Source: MVRE01 sp015660965
Lineage (GTDB): Archaea > Halobacteriota > Methanomicrobia > Methanomicrobiales > Methanospirillaceae
DNA length: 64,000 nucleotides
NCBI GenBank assembly: GCA_050015095.1
Contig: JBEKCC010000004.1
Coordinates: 124,001-188,000 of the forward strand
Direction of reading: 5' to 3'
Shown here: positions 33,595 through 41,455 of the stretch, one piece after another
How the letters are laid out: the number at the start of each line of letters is the position of its first letter
Position numbering within the stretch: the stretch's first letter is position 1
Notes under the pieces: model-generated
Database searches by the model: none
Told to the model about the DNA's origin: nothing
The model's input: the letters and a program-made list of their open reading frames with translations, nothing else
Program-made: the position numbers and the translations under genes

Positions 33595-34739
33595 CGCATT
33601 ATGTAATCATGAGCTTCTAGCGCAGCTTTCGCACCTTCACCTGCTGCAATTATAATCTGCTTACTTTTAACCGATGTGACATCCCCCGCTGCAAAAATCC
33701 CTGCTGCATTTGTATGACAATCGAGATCAATCGAAACCTCACCGCGATCATTCAGATTAACAAGCTCCTTGACCATATCAGTATTCGGCTGCCAACCAAT
33801 TTCAACAAAAATACCATCCATACTAATTGTTTGTTTGATACCCTGACCATCTTTGACCGTGATTCCAGTAAGGAACTGATCACCGTGAAGCGCAATAATC
33901 TCTGCAGGCATATGAACAGTTATGTTCGGTTTGGATTTGAGCAGGTTAATGTACACCTCATCTGCACGAATACTACTACGAACAATAAGGCTTACTGTTG
34001 ATGCCACCCCGCTCATCTCTACTGCAGTCTGCAAGGCGGAGTTCCCTCCTCCAACTACCACCACTTTTTTACCGCGATACAAAGGTCCATCACATGTAGA
34101 ACATATTGATAAACCACGTCCGAGATATCGTTCCTCTCCTTCGACACCCAGTTTTTTAGCCCGATTGCCTTGTGCTAGGATAATACAAGTTGCTTTGTAG
34201 GTTGCACCAGTAATAGTCTTTATTGCGAAACCATCTCCGTCCCGCGAGATATCACTTACTCCATCAAGATCGATTCGGATATTTAAAGAACGAACCTGCT
34301 CCTCGAACTTCCTTATAAGGTCCTCTCCAGTAACCACTCGGTAACCCATATAGTTTTCAATGGTCCAAGACTCTAATGCCTGGCCGCCTATATTCTCACT
34401 AATTATTACAGTTTTTAACATCTTTCGTGCACAATACATTCCTGCGGTAAGTCCAGCAGGGCCGGCTCCAACAATCAGAACATCGTATTGTTCACCAAAT
34501 TTTACTTCCCCAAACAATTCATTAAGGCGCTGTGAGTCAAATCCAATAATAACTTCATCACCAACTGTGATTACAGGAACTCCGCGTTGTCCAGAGATGG
34601 CGATCATTTTTTTAGCTGCTTCTATATCCTCGCCAACATCGATGCCCGCATATTTTACATCATGACTATCAAGGAAAGCTTTTGCAATTCGACAATAGGG
34701 GCAATTTTTCGTGGAATAAACAGTGACCAATTGCATCAC
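33576..34739 (-). CDS. glutaredoxin-thioredoxin reductase fusion
   Basis: The 387-residue fusion has a glutaredoxin-like domain (about 1-78) with active site CPYC (Cys13, Cys16) and the cis-Pro stretch RGVPVITVG. A full thioredoxin reductase follows: FAD loop GAGPAG at 91-96, redox-active CSTC at 213-216, NAD(P) loop GGGNSAL, and C-terminal FAAGDV. A built-in glutaredoxin would allow the reductase to pass electrons straight to its own dithiol domain. It converges on tfrB, which handles CoM/CoB thiols. Start could be Met1 or Met2. Confidence 0.9.
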   Translation of the reverse strand: MMQLVTVYSTKNCPYCRIAKAFLDSHDVKYAGIDVGEDIEAAKKMIAISGQRGVPVITVGDEVIIGFDSQRLNELFGEVKFGEQYDVLIVGAGPAGLTAGMYCARKMLKTVIISENIGGQALESWTIENYMGYRVVTGEDLIRKFEEQVRSLNIRIDLDGVSDISRDGDGFAIKTITGATYKATCIILAQGNRAKKLGVEGEERYLGRGLSICSTCDGPLYRGKKVVVVGGGNSALQTAVEMSGVASTVSLIVRSSIRADEVYINLLKSKPNITVHMPAEIIALHGDQFLTGITVKDGQGIKQTISMDGIFVEIGWQPNTDMVKELVNLNDRGEVSIDLDCHTNAAGIFAAGDVTSVKSKQIIIAAGEGAKAALEAHDYIMRNKKLK

Positions 34740-34888
34740 ACGACGTGTACTTTACAATTAAAAAAACGTACCGTTTGCAACTTTTTGTAAAAAATATTGG
34801 TAAGGAGGGTATAGTAATATTCTTTTTAACGAGTACCCAATATTGCGTGTGTGAACAGTCAGTGTTAACCACTTCTGCTCTAAGGACC

Positions 34889-36157
34889 ATGGCGCGTCTA
34901 GCTCTTTTCAGTATACTTATGTTTGTAATCGTTGTGGCTGTGCAAGCGAATACAGATTCGGCCCATACTGTACCAGAACCCAGTGTATATCTAAATATAA
35001 AAGAGGGAGGTGGTCAGAATATCTTTGATCTGTCTGGAAATGGTTTAAGTGGGACGATTCATGGAGCAACCCGAACCCAGAGCAGTGCGTGTGGTGGCGG
35101 TGTACAATTTAATGGTATTGATGAATACGTTTCAATTCCTTTTAGTTCTAAAAACCATCCTGTGAAAGAGATTACTGTGGATTTCTGGTTTACTGTCGAC
35201 TCATTTGAACGGCAGGTCCTGATATCATCGTATAAAGATGGAGGATATCGTATTGCATTCGATGATGGCGGTGATCTGTGGTGGACAGTAAACATCGCTG
35301 ACATTGGGGACATATCTGTTCCTATTCAGCATGAGAGTATTTCACTAAATCAATGGCACCATGTTGCCGGAACCTATGATGGAATTTCTTCAAAAATCTA
35401 CCTTGATGGTATTTTACGTAACTCGGTGAATGCATCAGGGCCAATCCACTATACTTATAATAATTATGTGATGCTGGGAGTTGATGCGGGTTCTTACGAT
35501 CAACCAGATCCACAATGCAATGGCTATCTGAAAGGGGGGATAGACGAAGTCAAGATTTACGACAATGCACTTCTTTACGGACAAATAATGGATGATTGGT
35601 TCCACTGTCACCAGGTACCGAAGGCACTTACTTTTGAAAAGGTGAATCGCACGTTACCTGATGAATGTACTAATCAATCTGTTTCATTCGCTCTCGGAGA
35701 TAGAATGTTAATAACAAGAAAGATGATTGCGTCAACACCTCAAGACCGTGCAATTTGGAGCGTTCAAGTCCCTAAAGGATCTAAACTTATTGTAAATGTA
35801 TTTGATGCCTATTCACTAGTATACCCTGACTCTTGGTATATTGAAATTGGAGATAATGGTACACGTCTGACCAGAGCGGTTGCATTCCCAAATACAAATA
35901 ATGCTCCTATAGAAGCGATCATACCTACCGGGAACGCCACAGTGATAGTAAAATATTTTAACGGTGCTGGGAGATTCCCTGCATCAGCTTATATCGATAT
36001 TAGTTGTATTGTACCCGCACAAGTTGTTACTGAACCACTTCAACGTATCTTCTCTAACCCGACCATTGTCATCTACACAGCATCTTGGGCAACACTCATC
36101 GCATTGATATTGGTAATCTACTGGTTACATTGTCGCAATAAAGGTAAGGTTACGTGA
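34889..36157 (+). CDS. LamG/concanavalin-like domain surface protein with C-terminal membrane anchor
   Basis: The 422-residue protein (frame open from 34745; ATG 34889 follows AAGGA) starts with a signal peptide (MARLALFSILMFVIVVAVQA). It has a LamG jelly-roll domain (YVSIPF, ITVDFWFTVDS, NQWHHVAGTYDG, SKIYLDG, VMLGVDAG, GGIDEVKIYDNAL), a second beta-rich region and a final membrane helix (about 395-416) with a short basic tail. It is therefore probably displayed on the cell surface and binds glycans or protein. No sortase or archaeosortase motif is seen. Confidence 0.75.
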   Translation: MARLALFSILMFVIVVAVQANTDSAHTVPEPSVYLNIKEGGGQNIFDLSGNGLSGTIHGATRTQSSACGGGVQFNGIDEYVSIPFSSKNHPVKEITVDFWFTVDSFERQVLISSYKDGGYRIAFDDGGDLWWTVNIADIGDISVPIQHESISLNQWHHVAGTYDGISSKIYLDGILRNSVNASGPIHYTYNNYVMLGVDAGSYDQPDPQCNGYLKGGIDEVKIYDNALLYGQIMDDWFHCHQVPKALTFEKVNRTLPDECTNQSVSFALGDRMLITRKMIASTPQDRAIWSVQVPKGSKLIVNVFDAYSLVYPDSWYIEIGDNGTRLTRAVAFPNTNNAPIEAIIPTGNATVIVKYFNGAGRFPASAYIDISCIVPAQVVTEPLQRIFSNPTIVIYTASWATLIALILVIYWLHCRNKGKVT

Positions 36158-36186
36158 AACTGTCGTCAAAAAAAAGAGATTGTTAA

Positions 36187-36690
36187 TCAGATTGTTATTT
36201 CTCGGAATTGTTTGCCAAAAACACCACAAATAGGGCATTTTTCTGGTGGTTTTCCCAATTCAATATTCCCACAAACAGGACATAGATAGATTTTTTCTCG
36301 ACCCATATCGTTACCCGATTGTAACAAACCAAGCGCTTTCTCGTATAATTTTGCATGAACCTGTTCGGCCTTCATGGCGTAGGTAAAGACCAGCACCGCA
36401 TCTGTTTTCTTTTCACCCTCAGCCACTTTGACAAACTCAGGATACATCGTGGTGAATTCGTGAGTTTCACCAGCAATGCTTTCTTTAAGATTGTTCTGTG
36501 TTGGGGCCATTGCACCAAGCACTTTAAGAAGCTTTTTTGAGTGTATCCCCTCTGCTTCAGACGCTGCCTTAAACAACGTAGCAATGTTCTTATAACCCTC
36601 TTCTGCCGCCTTATCAGAAAACGCTAAATATTTCCGATTGGCCTGTGATTCACCGGCAAATGCCGCTTTTACATTCTCGTGCGTTGCCAT
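36187..36690 (-). CDS. rbr: rubrerythrin
   Basis: The 167-residue peroxide reductase has an N-terminal di-iron ferritin-like domain (AFAGESQANRKYLAFSDKA; EAEGIHSKKLLK; MKAEQVHAKLYEKAL) and a C-terminal rubredoxin-like Fe(SCys)4 domain (CPVCGNIELGKPPEKCPICG). It reduces H2O2 to water with electrons from rubredoxin-type or flavoprotein donors. A perfect 17-base palindrome lies 27-43 bases upstream of its start, in promoter position. It is the first gene of the oxidative-stress island reaching to 40.4 kb. Confidence 0.95.
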   Translation of the reverse strand: MATHENVKAAFAGESQANRKYLAFSDKAAEEGYKNIATLFKAASEAEGIHSKKLLKVLGAMAPTQNNLKESIAGETHEFTTMYPEFVKVAEGEKKTDAVLVFTYAMKAEQVHAKLYEKALGLLQSGNDMGREKIYLCPVCGNIELGKPPEKCPICGVFGKQFREITI

Positions 36691-36716
36691 GAGGATATGT
36701 TAAGGATAAAAACCTA

Positions 36717-36733
36717 CTTAAAGATTCTTTAAG
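36717..36733 (-). promoter_or_regulatory. perfect palindrome in the rubrerythrin promoter (candidate operator)
   Basis: CTTAAAGA-T-TCTTTAAG is an 8+1+8 perfect inverted repeat. It overlaps the place where the TATA box/BRE of rbr should be. A regulator bound here would block transcription factor access. Confidence 0.5.
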
Positions 36734-36849
36734 AGGCACTCACTTACCAATTTGGCGGGGTGGTTTTTGTCGAAAAAGATAAAAAGGAATTCCCCCACAA
36801 TATAAAAGATTCCGATTGCAGAACGAACCTAGGAGTTAATTCAATAAAG

Positions 36850-37446
36850 TCAAGTTTTATTTAAAAACTCCCCAAGCGCAAATCCCTTGGCATATGCTTT
36901 GTCAAGAAGTTCGGGATGTACAGACACGTTTTGAATGGTGTCCATATCATTAATCAATAGTTCGTCCCAATATTGACAATCTATTATATCAAAAAACGCT
37001 TGGACGGTTCTCTTTGCACCGGTAAAAACATCAGGAATGTTCATTCCTGCGATACAAATGAACAACCCCTTTCGCATTTTTTTCTGTTCTTTAGAAAAAA
37101 AAGGAGTTTTGCGTACATATTTTGCCATAAAATAAACTTGAAAACGATCCATAAAAGATTTGAGTTTGCCCGGAATTCCCATTGTCATGATAGGTGTAGC
37201 GAGAATCAAGCTATCCATTGACATAAATTTTCCATACATTGGCTGCATATCATCGTCCATAATGCAAGTATCGTGCTCTTTGCAGAACATCATCTCCATA
37301 CAAGCTTGAAAATCAAGATTTGCGACAACCACCGTTTCAGTGTCGCACCCAGCATCACGGACGCCTTGTAAAGCCCTTTCAAGCAATTTTGCTGTATTTC
37401 CATCGATTAGCGGGCTTCCGAGCAGCCCAATTACCTTACGTACCAT
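36850..37446 (-). CDS. NADPH-dependent FMN reductase / iron-sulfur flavoprotein-like protein with altered cysteine motif
   Basis: This 198-residue flavodoxin-fold protein (frame open to 37470; ATG 37446 gives the standard VRKVIGLLGSPLIDGNTAK start) has the FMN loop GSPLIDGN. In place of the CX2CX2CX5C cluster motif of its neighbours it reads ACMEMMFCKEHDTC, i.e. CX5CX5C, so one ligand is missing. It may bind FMN without the cluster. It is divergent from the zinc-ribbon gene and follows rbr on the same strand. Confidence 0.8.
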   Translation of the reverse strand: MVRKVIGLLGSPLIDGNTAKLLERALQGVRDAGCDTETVVVANLDFQACMEMMFCKEHDTCIMDDDMQPMYGKFMSMDSLILATPIMTMGIPGKLKSFMDRFQVYFMAKYVRKTPFFSKEQKKMRKGLFICIAGMNIPDVFTGAKRTVQAFFDIIDCQYWDELLINDMDTIQNVSVHPELLDKAYAKGFALGEFLNKT

Positions 37447-37569
37447 AATTGGAACTATAAAAAACCCCATGGAAATAAGTTTGCATCAACAATTTATCTT
37501 AAAACCCCCGATTTGCACAAACACAAGTGATAAATACGTTCCCGCTGAATGAGATTTTTGGTGATTTGA

Positions 37570-37800
37570 TTGACTGAACAGAAAACTTACACCGCAGGAG
37601 AGAAAGTGGGCCCAGGAAAATATGTGTGCATTGATTGTGGAAAGGAATACACCCTTGACAAAAGTGAGCAGGATCTCAGAAAGTGTCCGTCCTGTGCATG
37701 CGAAGAGTACCAATGTTTCCCGATGACCCATATCCGGCCTGATATCAAGACACCGGAGGATGCAAAAAATCCGCCTAAACGTGGTAAGAGTTTCCAGTAA
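37570..37800 (+). CDS. small zinc-ribbon protein (rubredoxin-like)
   Basis: The 76-residue protein starts at TTG (37570) after a good GGTGAT ribosome binding site. It has a zinc or iron ribbon CIDCG...CPSCAC (residues 20-43) and an adjacent FPMTHIRPD stretch. It resembles small zinc-ribbon proteins found beside oxidative-stress genes; a rubredoxin-like electron-transfer role is possible. It is divergent from the FMN reductase-like gene, with GATAAATA near 37529 as a possible TATA element. Confidence 0.7.
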   Translation: MTEQKTYTAGEKVGPGKYVCIDCGKEYTLDKSEQDLRKCPSCACEEYQCFPMTHIRPDIKTPEDAKNPPKRGKSFQ

Positions 37801-37929
37801 TCCCCCATTTTTCATTCTTATTGTACTGTCTGGCAGAACACTGGTAAGAGGAACAGTCCTGCACTATCATTTCCTTGATTGCGGATAGCCTCTTGACATC
37901 AGAATATTTTGAGAGAGGGGAAAAATAGC

Positions 37930-38055
37930 ATGGTGAATGTTTCAAAGGAAGGGCAAATTTTCAGATGTGATATCTGTGGTAATGTGGTAGTAGTCAAAGA
38001 AGCCGGTGGCGGAGAACTTATTTGCTGCGGTGAACCGATGCAACTAGAGGTGTGA
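37930..38055 (+). CDS. desulforedoxin-like protein
   Basis: The 41-residue protein reads as the desulforedoxin / desulfoferrodoxin N-terminal domain. The four iron ligands are in CDICGN and ICCGEPM, giving CX2C...CC. Desulforedoxin holds a rubredoxin-like Fe(SCys)4 centre and carries electrons to oxygen-defence enzymes. A purine-rich GAGAGAGGGG stretch precedes the ATG. Its stop overlaps the ribosome binding site of the next gene (38061), so the two are coupled. Confidence 0.85.
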   Translation: MVNVSKEGQIFRCDICGNVVVVKEAGGGELICCGEPMQLEV

Positions 38056-38060
38056 TAAGT

Positions 38061-38402
38061 ATGGATAAAAAAATGAAAGACTTGGAAAAAAAGATTGGCA
38101 AGGTCCCCAAATTCTTCAAAGAATTAACAGTAAGAGATCCTGAGATGTATGAACTTGTAATGAAATTTGAGGAGCACATCTGGGATGATGGGGCATTATC
38201 TCGTAAAACTAAAAAGCTCATTGCTATTTCAATTGCCGCTGCACTTCGTGATCAGCACGCCGTTCGAGCACAGCTTGCTGGAGCGGTTAATCTTGGGGTT
38301 ACAAAGGAAGAGATTGAGGAGGCGTTGCGGGTTACATTCCTACTATCTGGGATGCCTGCTTATGTATACGGCAAAGCACAACTTGATGAGGTTATGAAAT
38401 AA
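38061..38402 (+). CDS. carboxymuconolactone decarboxylase (AhpD-like) family protein without the CxxC site
   Basis: The 113-residue all-helical CMD-family protein has the usual KTKKLIAISIAAALRDQHAV and GVTKEEIEEALRVTFLLSGMPAY pattern. In AhpD-type members the first block contains the redox CxxC followed by His. Here it reads LRDQHAVRAQL, with no cysteine anywhere in the protein. A disulfide reductase role is therefore unlikely despite its place between desulforedoxin and peroxiredoxin. ATG 38061 follows GAGGTG. Confidence 0.85.
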   Translation: MDKKMKDLEKKIGKVPKFFKELTVRDPEMYELVMKFEEHIWDDGALSRKTKKLIAISIAAALRDQHAVRAQLAGAVNLGVTKEEIEEALRVTFLLSGMPAYVYGKAQLDEVMK

Positions 38403-38431
38403 AAACAGATTTTTTATATGGTGATAGTGAA

Positions 38432-39076
38432 ATGGACGAAAATACCTGTTTAAATCTTCCAACGCTTGGAGAACCAGCACCAGATTTCGAAGCTAACACT
38501 ACACAAGGCCCATTGAAACTCTCTGAATTTAAGGGCAAATGGGTAGTATTGTTTTCTCACCCTGCAGATTTTACACCTGTGTGTACTACGGAATTTCTTG
38601 CTTTTACGCAAATCTACGATGAACTTAAGGCACTAAACGTACAGCTAATCGGACTCTCAGTTGACAGCATCTCAGCACACCTAGCATGGGTTCACGCTAT
38701 CAAAGAAAAAATGGGAGTCAAGATCCCGTTCCCGATAATTGCCGATTTGAACATGAACGTGGCGAATAAATATGGCATGATCCATAAGGGCCAGGCCTCA
38801 ACTGCCACCGTCCGGTGTGTCTTCTTCATTGATGATAAGGGAATTTTAAGAGCGATGATATATTACCCACTTCAAAACGGTCGGTTTATGCCCGAGATCA
38901 TACGGCTCGTCAAGGCACTCCAGACAACTGATAAGAATAAAGTCTCAACACCTGCGAATTGGCAGCCAGGTGACAAAGTGGTTGTTCCACCTCCTACCAC
39001 AGCAGCAGACATGGAAAAACGGTTGTTAGAGGGGTATGAGTGCAAAGATTGGTATCTCTGCTTTAAGAAAGTTTGA
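38432..39076 (+). CDS. peroxiredoxin (archaeal Prx6-type)
   Basis: The 214-residue thiol peroxidase has peroxidatic Cys51 in PADFTPVCTTEF and C-terminal Cys204 and Cys210 (ECKDWYLC), in positions like those of the archaeal enzyme from Aeropyrum. It reduces H2O2 and alkyl peroxides, recycled by thioredoxin-type reductants such as the TrxR fusion or thioredoxin elsewhere in the window. GGTGAT precedes the ATG. It follows the CMD-family gene by 29 bases and probably shares its transcript. Confidence 0.94.
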   Translation: MDENTCLNLPTLGEPAPDFEANTTQGPLKLSEFKGKWVVLFSHPADFTPVCTTEFLAFTQIYDELKALNVQLIGLSVDSISAHLAWVHAIKEKMGVKIPFPIIADLNMNVANKYGMIHKGQASTATVRCVFFIDDKGILRAMIYYPLQNGRFMPEIIRLVKALQTTDKNKVSTPANWQPGDKVVVPPPTTAADMEKRLLEGYECKDWYLCFKKV

Positions 39077-39092
39077 TCAATTTATTACTCTA

Positions 39093-39109
39093 CACTTTTT
39101 TAAAAAGTG
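39093..39109. promoter_or_regulatory. perfect 17-base AT-rich palindrome between peroxiredoxin and flavoprotein genes
   Basis: CACTTTTT-T-AAAAAGTG lies 17 bases after the peroxiredoxin stop and 48 bases before the next ATG. It could be a transcript-end hairpin or an operator for the two downstream flavoprotein genes. Confidence 0.4.
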
Positions 39110-39156
39110 GAACTGTATCCAATCATTTTTTATCAACAATAACTTAGAACAGAACT

Positions 39157-39771
39157 ATGGTAATCAAAGTTCTCGCATTTGCAGGTAGCCCACGTCGATA
39201 CGGGAACTCGGAGACGCTCCTTGATTGGGTTCTTGCATCCATGAGTGGGGAGTCAGATGTTAATATCGAAAAAATTGCCCTCATTGAAGCAAATATACAC
39301 ATGTGTAATGGGTGTAATGCATGCGAGAAACTTAATAAGTGTATCCAGCGCGATGGTATGGATACTGTTCATGATAAGATAATTGAAGCAGATTGTATTG
39401 TGCTTTCTTCTCCGATTTTCTGCATGGGACTTGCAGCACAAGTTAAAGCGCTTGTAGACCGAGCACAGGTCTTCCGATCTCGTAAATATGTGTTGAAACT
39501 TCCCATTGTTCCCCCAGAGCGTAAGGGCAAACGTTTGGGCATTTTTCTTGCAACGGCGGGTCAAAAATGGGACTATGTCTTCGATGGTGCTATACCCTCT
39601 GTTAAGTGCTTTTACCATGTAATCGATATCAGAGACGAGGACATCCACTATTTGATGGTCAATGGTGTTGATGAAAAAGGAGCAATCAATAATCACCTAA
39701 CAGCAAGAACCGATGCAGAAAAATTAGGTAGAGAGGTAATCATGGAACTCAAAAAACGCCTTTCCTTTTGA
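39157..39771 (+). CDS. iron-sulfur flavoprotein
   Basis: The 204-residue flavodoxin-fold protein has the FMN loop GSPRRYGNSETL and the compact cluster motif CX2CX2CX5C (CNGCNACEKLNKC). Likely function is electron transfer from ferredoxin to O2- or peroxide-reducing partners, as for methanogen iron-sulfur flavoproteins. It is followed six bases later by a paralogue (39778), with which it probably forms an operon at the end of the oxidative-stress island. Confidence 0.87.
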   Translation: MVIKVLAFAGSPRRYGNSETLLDWVLASMSGESDVNIEKIALIEANIHMCNGCNACEKLNKCIQRDGMDTVHDKIIEADCIVLSSPIFCMGLAAQVKALVDRAQVFRSRKYVLKLPIVPPERKGKRLGIFLATAGQKWDYVFDGAIPSVKCFYHVIDIRDEDIHYLMVNGVDEKGAINNHLTARTDAEKLGREVIMELKKRLSF

Positions 39772-39777
39772 TATTCT

Positions 39778-40383
39778 ATGACTATCAAAGTCCTTGGCAT
39801 TTCTGGAAGCCCACACAGGTATGGCAACACTGAGACATTGCTAGACAAATTTCTTGAAGGGGCAAAGGTGGCAGGTTCTTCGGTTGAGAAAATTGTGCTT
39901 AAAGATCTTGACTACTCACCATGCCGCGGTTGTAATGCCTGCCATAAAACTGGAGAATGCATTGTACAAGATGACGCGATTGACTTATTTGATAAGATTT
40001 TGAAATCGGACTGCATTGCTATTGCTTCTCCTATCTATTCAATGGGTATTACTGCAGAATTAAAGGGTTTTATTGATAGAGAACAATATCTTTGGGCTCG
40101 GAAGTTTATTGTCAAGACTTTGTATTTTAAGAATGACCATATCAAAAAACACAAAGGTATTTTTATTTCGACTGCGGGGCTCGGTTGGAATAACGTTTTC
40201 AATGGAGCTTTTCCAATCATTACAGCGCTCTTCAATACTTTGGGATTTGAATTCTATGACAACATTGTTGCCAATGATATGGATCGATATGGTGGGATCC
40301 AACAGCACCCAACAGCATTAAAAGAAGCGTTCGAGAAAGGACAAAACGTTGTCAGAGTTCTCGAAAAACTGAATAAAACTTGA
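39778..40383 (+). CDS. iron-sulfur flavoprotein (tandem paralogue)
   Basis: The 201-residue protein is a close relative of the preceding gene: FMN loop GSPHRYGNTETLL, cluster motif CX2CX2CX5C (CRGCNACHKTGEC) and the shared SPIYSMGITAELKGFIDR stretch. Tandem duplication is likely, and the two could form hetero-oligomers. It is convergent with the M50 protease gene. Confidence 0.87.
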   Translation: MTIKVLGISGSPHRYGNTETLLDKFLEGAKVAGSSVEKIVLKDLDYSPCRGCNACHKTGECIVQDDAIDLFDKILKSDCIAIASPIYSMGITAELKGFIDREQYLWARKFIVKTLYFKNDHIKKHKGIFISTAGLGWNNVFNGAFPIITALFNTLGFEFYDNIVANDMDRYGGIQQHPTALKEAFEKGQNVVRVLEKLNKT

Positions 40384-40397
40384 ATCAAAAAGATGTT

Positions 40398-41039
40398 TTA
40401 AAGAAGAGTTGGGTAGAATGTCAACAATAGAAGCCCGACTGCTGTTATTATTAGAACCGCAAAGACACCCTTATTCCACGCGAACACTTTTCTTCCATCT
40501 AATACACTCACTGGGAGCATGTTGAAAGTGGCAATCATCGCATTTACCTGCAACCCCATCATGCCTATTAAAGAGGCAAGATTACCCGAGAATGACTGGT
40601 AGATTCCCCCCATAAAAAGGAGGCCAGCAAATGGAATGCAGAGTAAAAGGTTGGTAACCGGTCCCGCGGCAGAAATCTTTCCGTTCTGTTCACGGCTTAT
40701 CCCCCCTCCAAATCGCTCAGTATCATAAATTAGCGTCGCACCAGGTGCAGCAAAAACAACTCCTACTAAAGCCGCAAGTGCAACTGCAACTAGTAACATG
40801 GTGTTATCCTTACGGAACTCAGCCCAGTATCCATACCTAATTGCAGTAAACTTATGAGCCATCTCATGGGCTACAAAGCCTATGCCAACAGTAACAAGTG
40901 ATACCCCAATTAAAATCAGTGCGTATATAAGGTCGATCCTACCCATATCCCTGATGAAAATAATAGCGAATGCGAGAGATATTGCAATCCAGGCAATAAA
41001 AAGATCACGTCGCTCCCGTCGCGATATTCGTTCAAACAT
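40398..41039 (-). CDS. M50-family (site-2-protease-like) membrane metalloprotease
   Basis: This 213-residue integral membrane protein has about six helices. The zinc motif HEMAH lies in the second to third helix (FVAHEMAHKFTAIRYG), and a second metal ligand is in the NMLPVSVLDG pattern near the C-terminus. Both are standard for intramembrane M50 peptidases, which release membrane-bound factors. The substrate is unknown. It is the only visible intramembrane-protease candidate that the BofA-like protein (7519-7782) might affect, but the two are far apart. Confidence 0.85.
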   Translation of the reverse strand: MFERISRRERRDLFIAWIAISLAFAIIFIRDMGRIDLIYALILIGVSLVTVGIGFVAHEMAHKFTAIRYGYWAEFRKDNTMLLVAVALAALVGVVFAAPGATLIYDTERFGGGISREQNGKISAAGPVTNLLLCIPFAGLLFMGGIYQSFSGNLASLIGMMGLQVNAMIATFNMLPVSVLDGRKVFAWNKGVFAVLIITAVGLLLLTFYPTLL

Positions 41040-41140
41040 AACAATTCTGGGTATATTTGGATGTTTTTCCCATTAGGTTTTTGGTTAGTACATAACCTTT
41101 TCATCAGATTTATACGACAAAATCGATTAATACACTGCAT

Positions 41141-41425
41141 ATGATGATTGATAAAATCAGAAAGGAGATTGATCAGGTTGATCACGAAATCGTCCGCGAC
41201 ATCGCACATCGTCAGGAGCTCGTTAGCGAAATGGCAAAGATCAAAATCAGTAAAAATGTTCCAGTCCATGATGAGAAAAGAACCCGCGAAGTGTTAGAAG
41301 CCGTATTTAATCGTGCCGTAGAATACAAAATTGATCCGGTTTCAGTTCAGAAAATTTTTGAAGTATTGATTGAGATGAGCGAGGAACGCCAACGAGAGCA
41401 CTCTGGCGAGGGGAATCTGCCATAA
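41141..41425 (+). CDS. aroQ: chorismate mutase (AroQ type)
   Basis: The 94-residue all-helical enzyme has the AroQ pattern: IRKEIDQVDHEIVRDIAHRQELVSEMAKIK and VHDEKRTREVLEAVFNRA. It converts chorismate to prephenate for Phe and Tyr synthesis in the cytosol. Start could be Met1 or Met2. It is a single gene between convergent neighbours. Confidence 0.9.
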   Translation: MMIDKIRKEIDQVDHEIVRDIAHRQELVSEMAKIKISKNVPVHDEKRTREVLEAVFNRAVEYKIDPVSVQKIFEVLIEMSEERQREHSGEGNLP

Positions 41426-41455
41426 TTGAACTGTGATGAAAAGCCTTGCTATATT

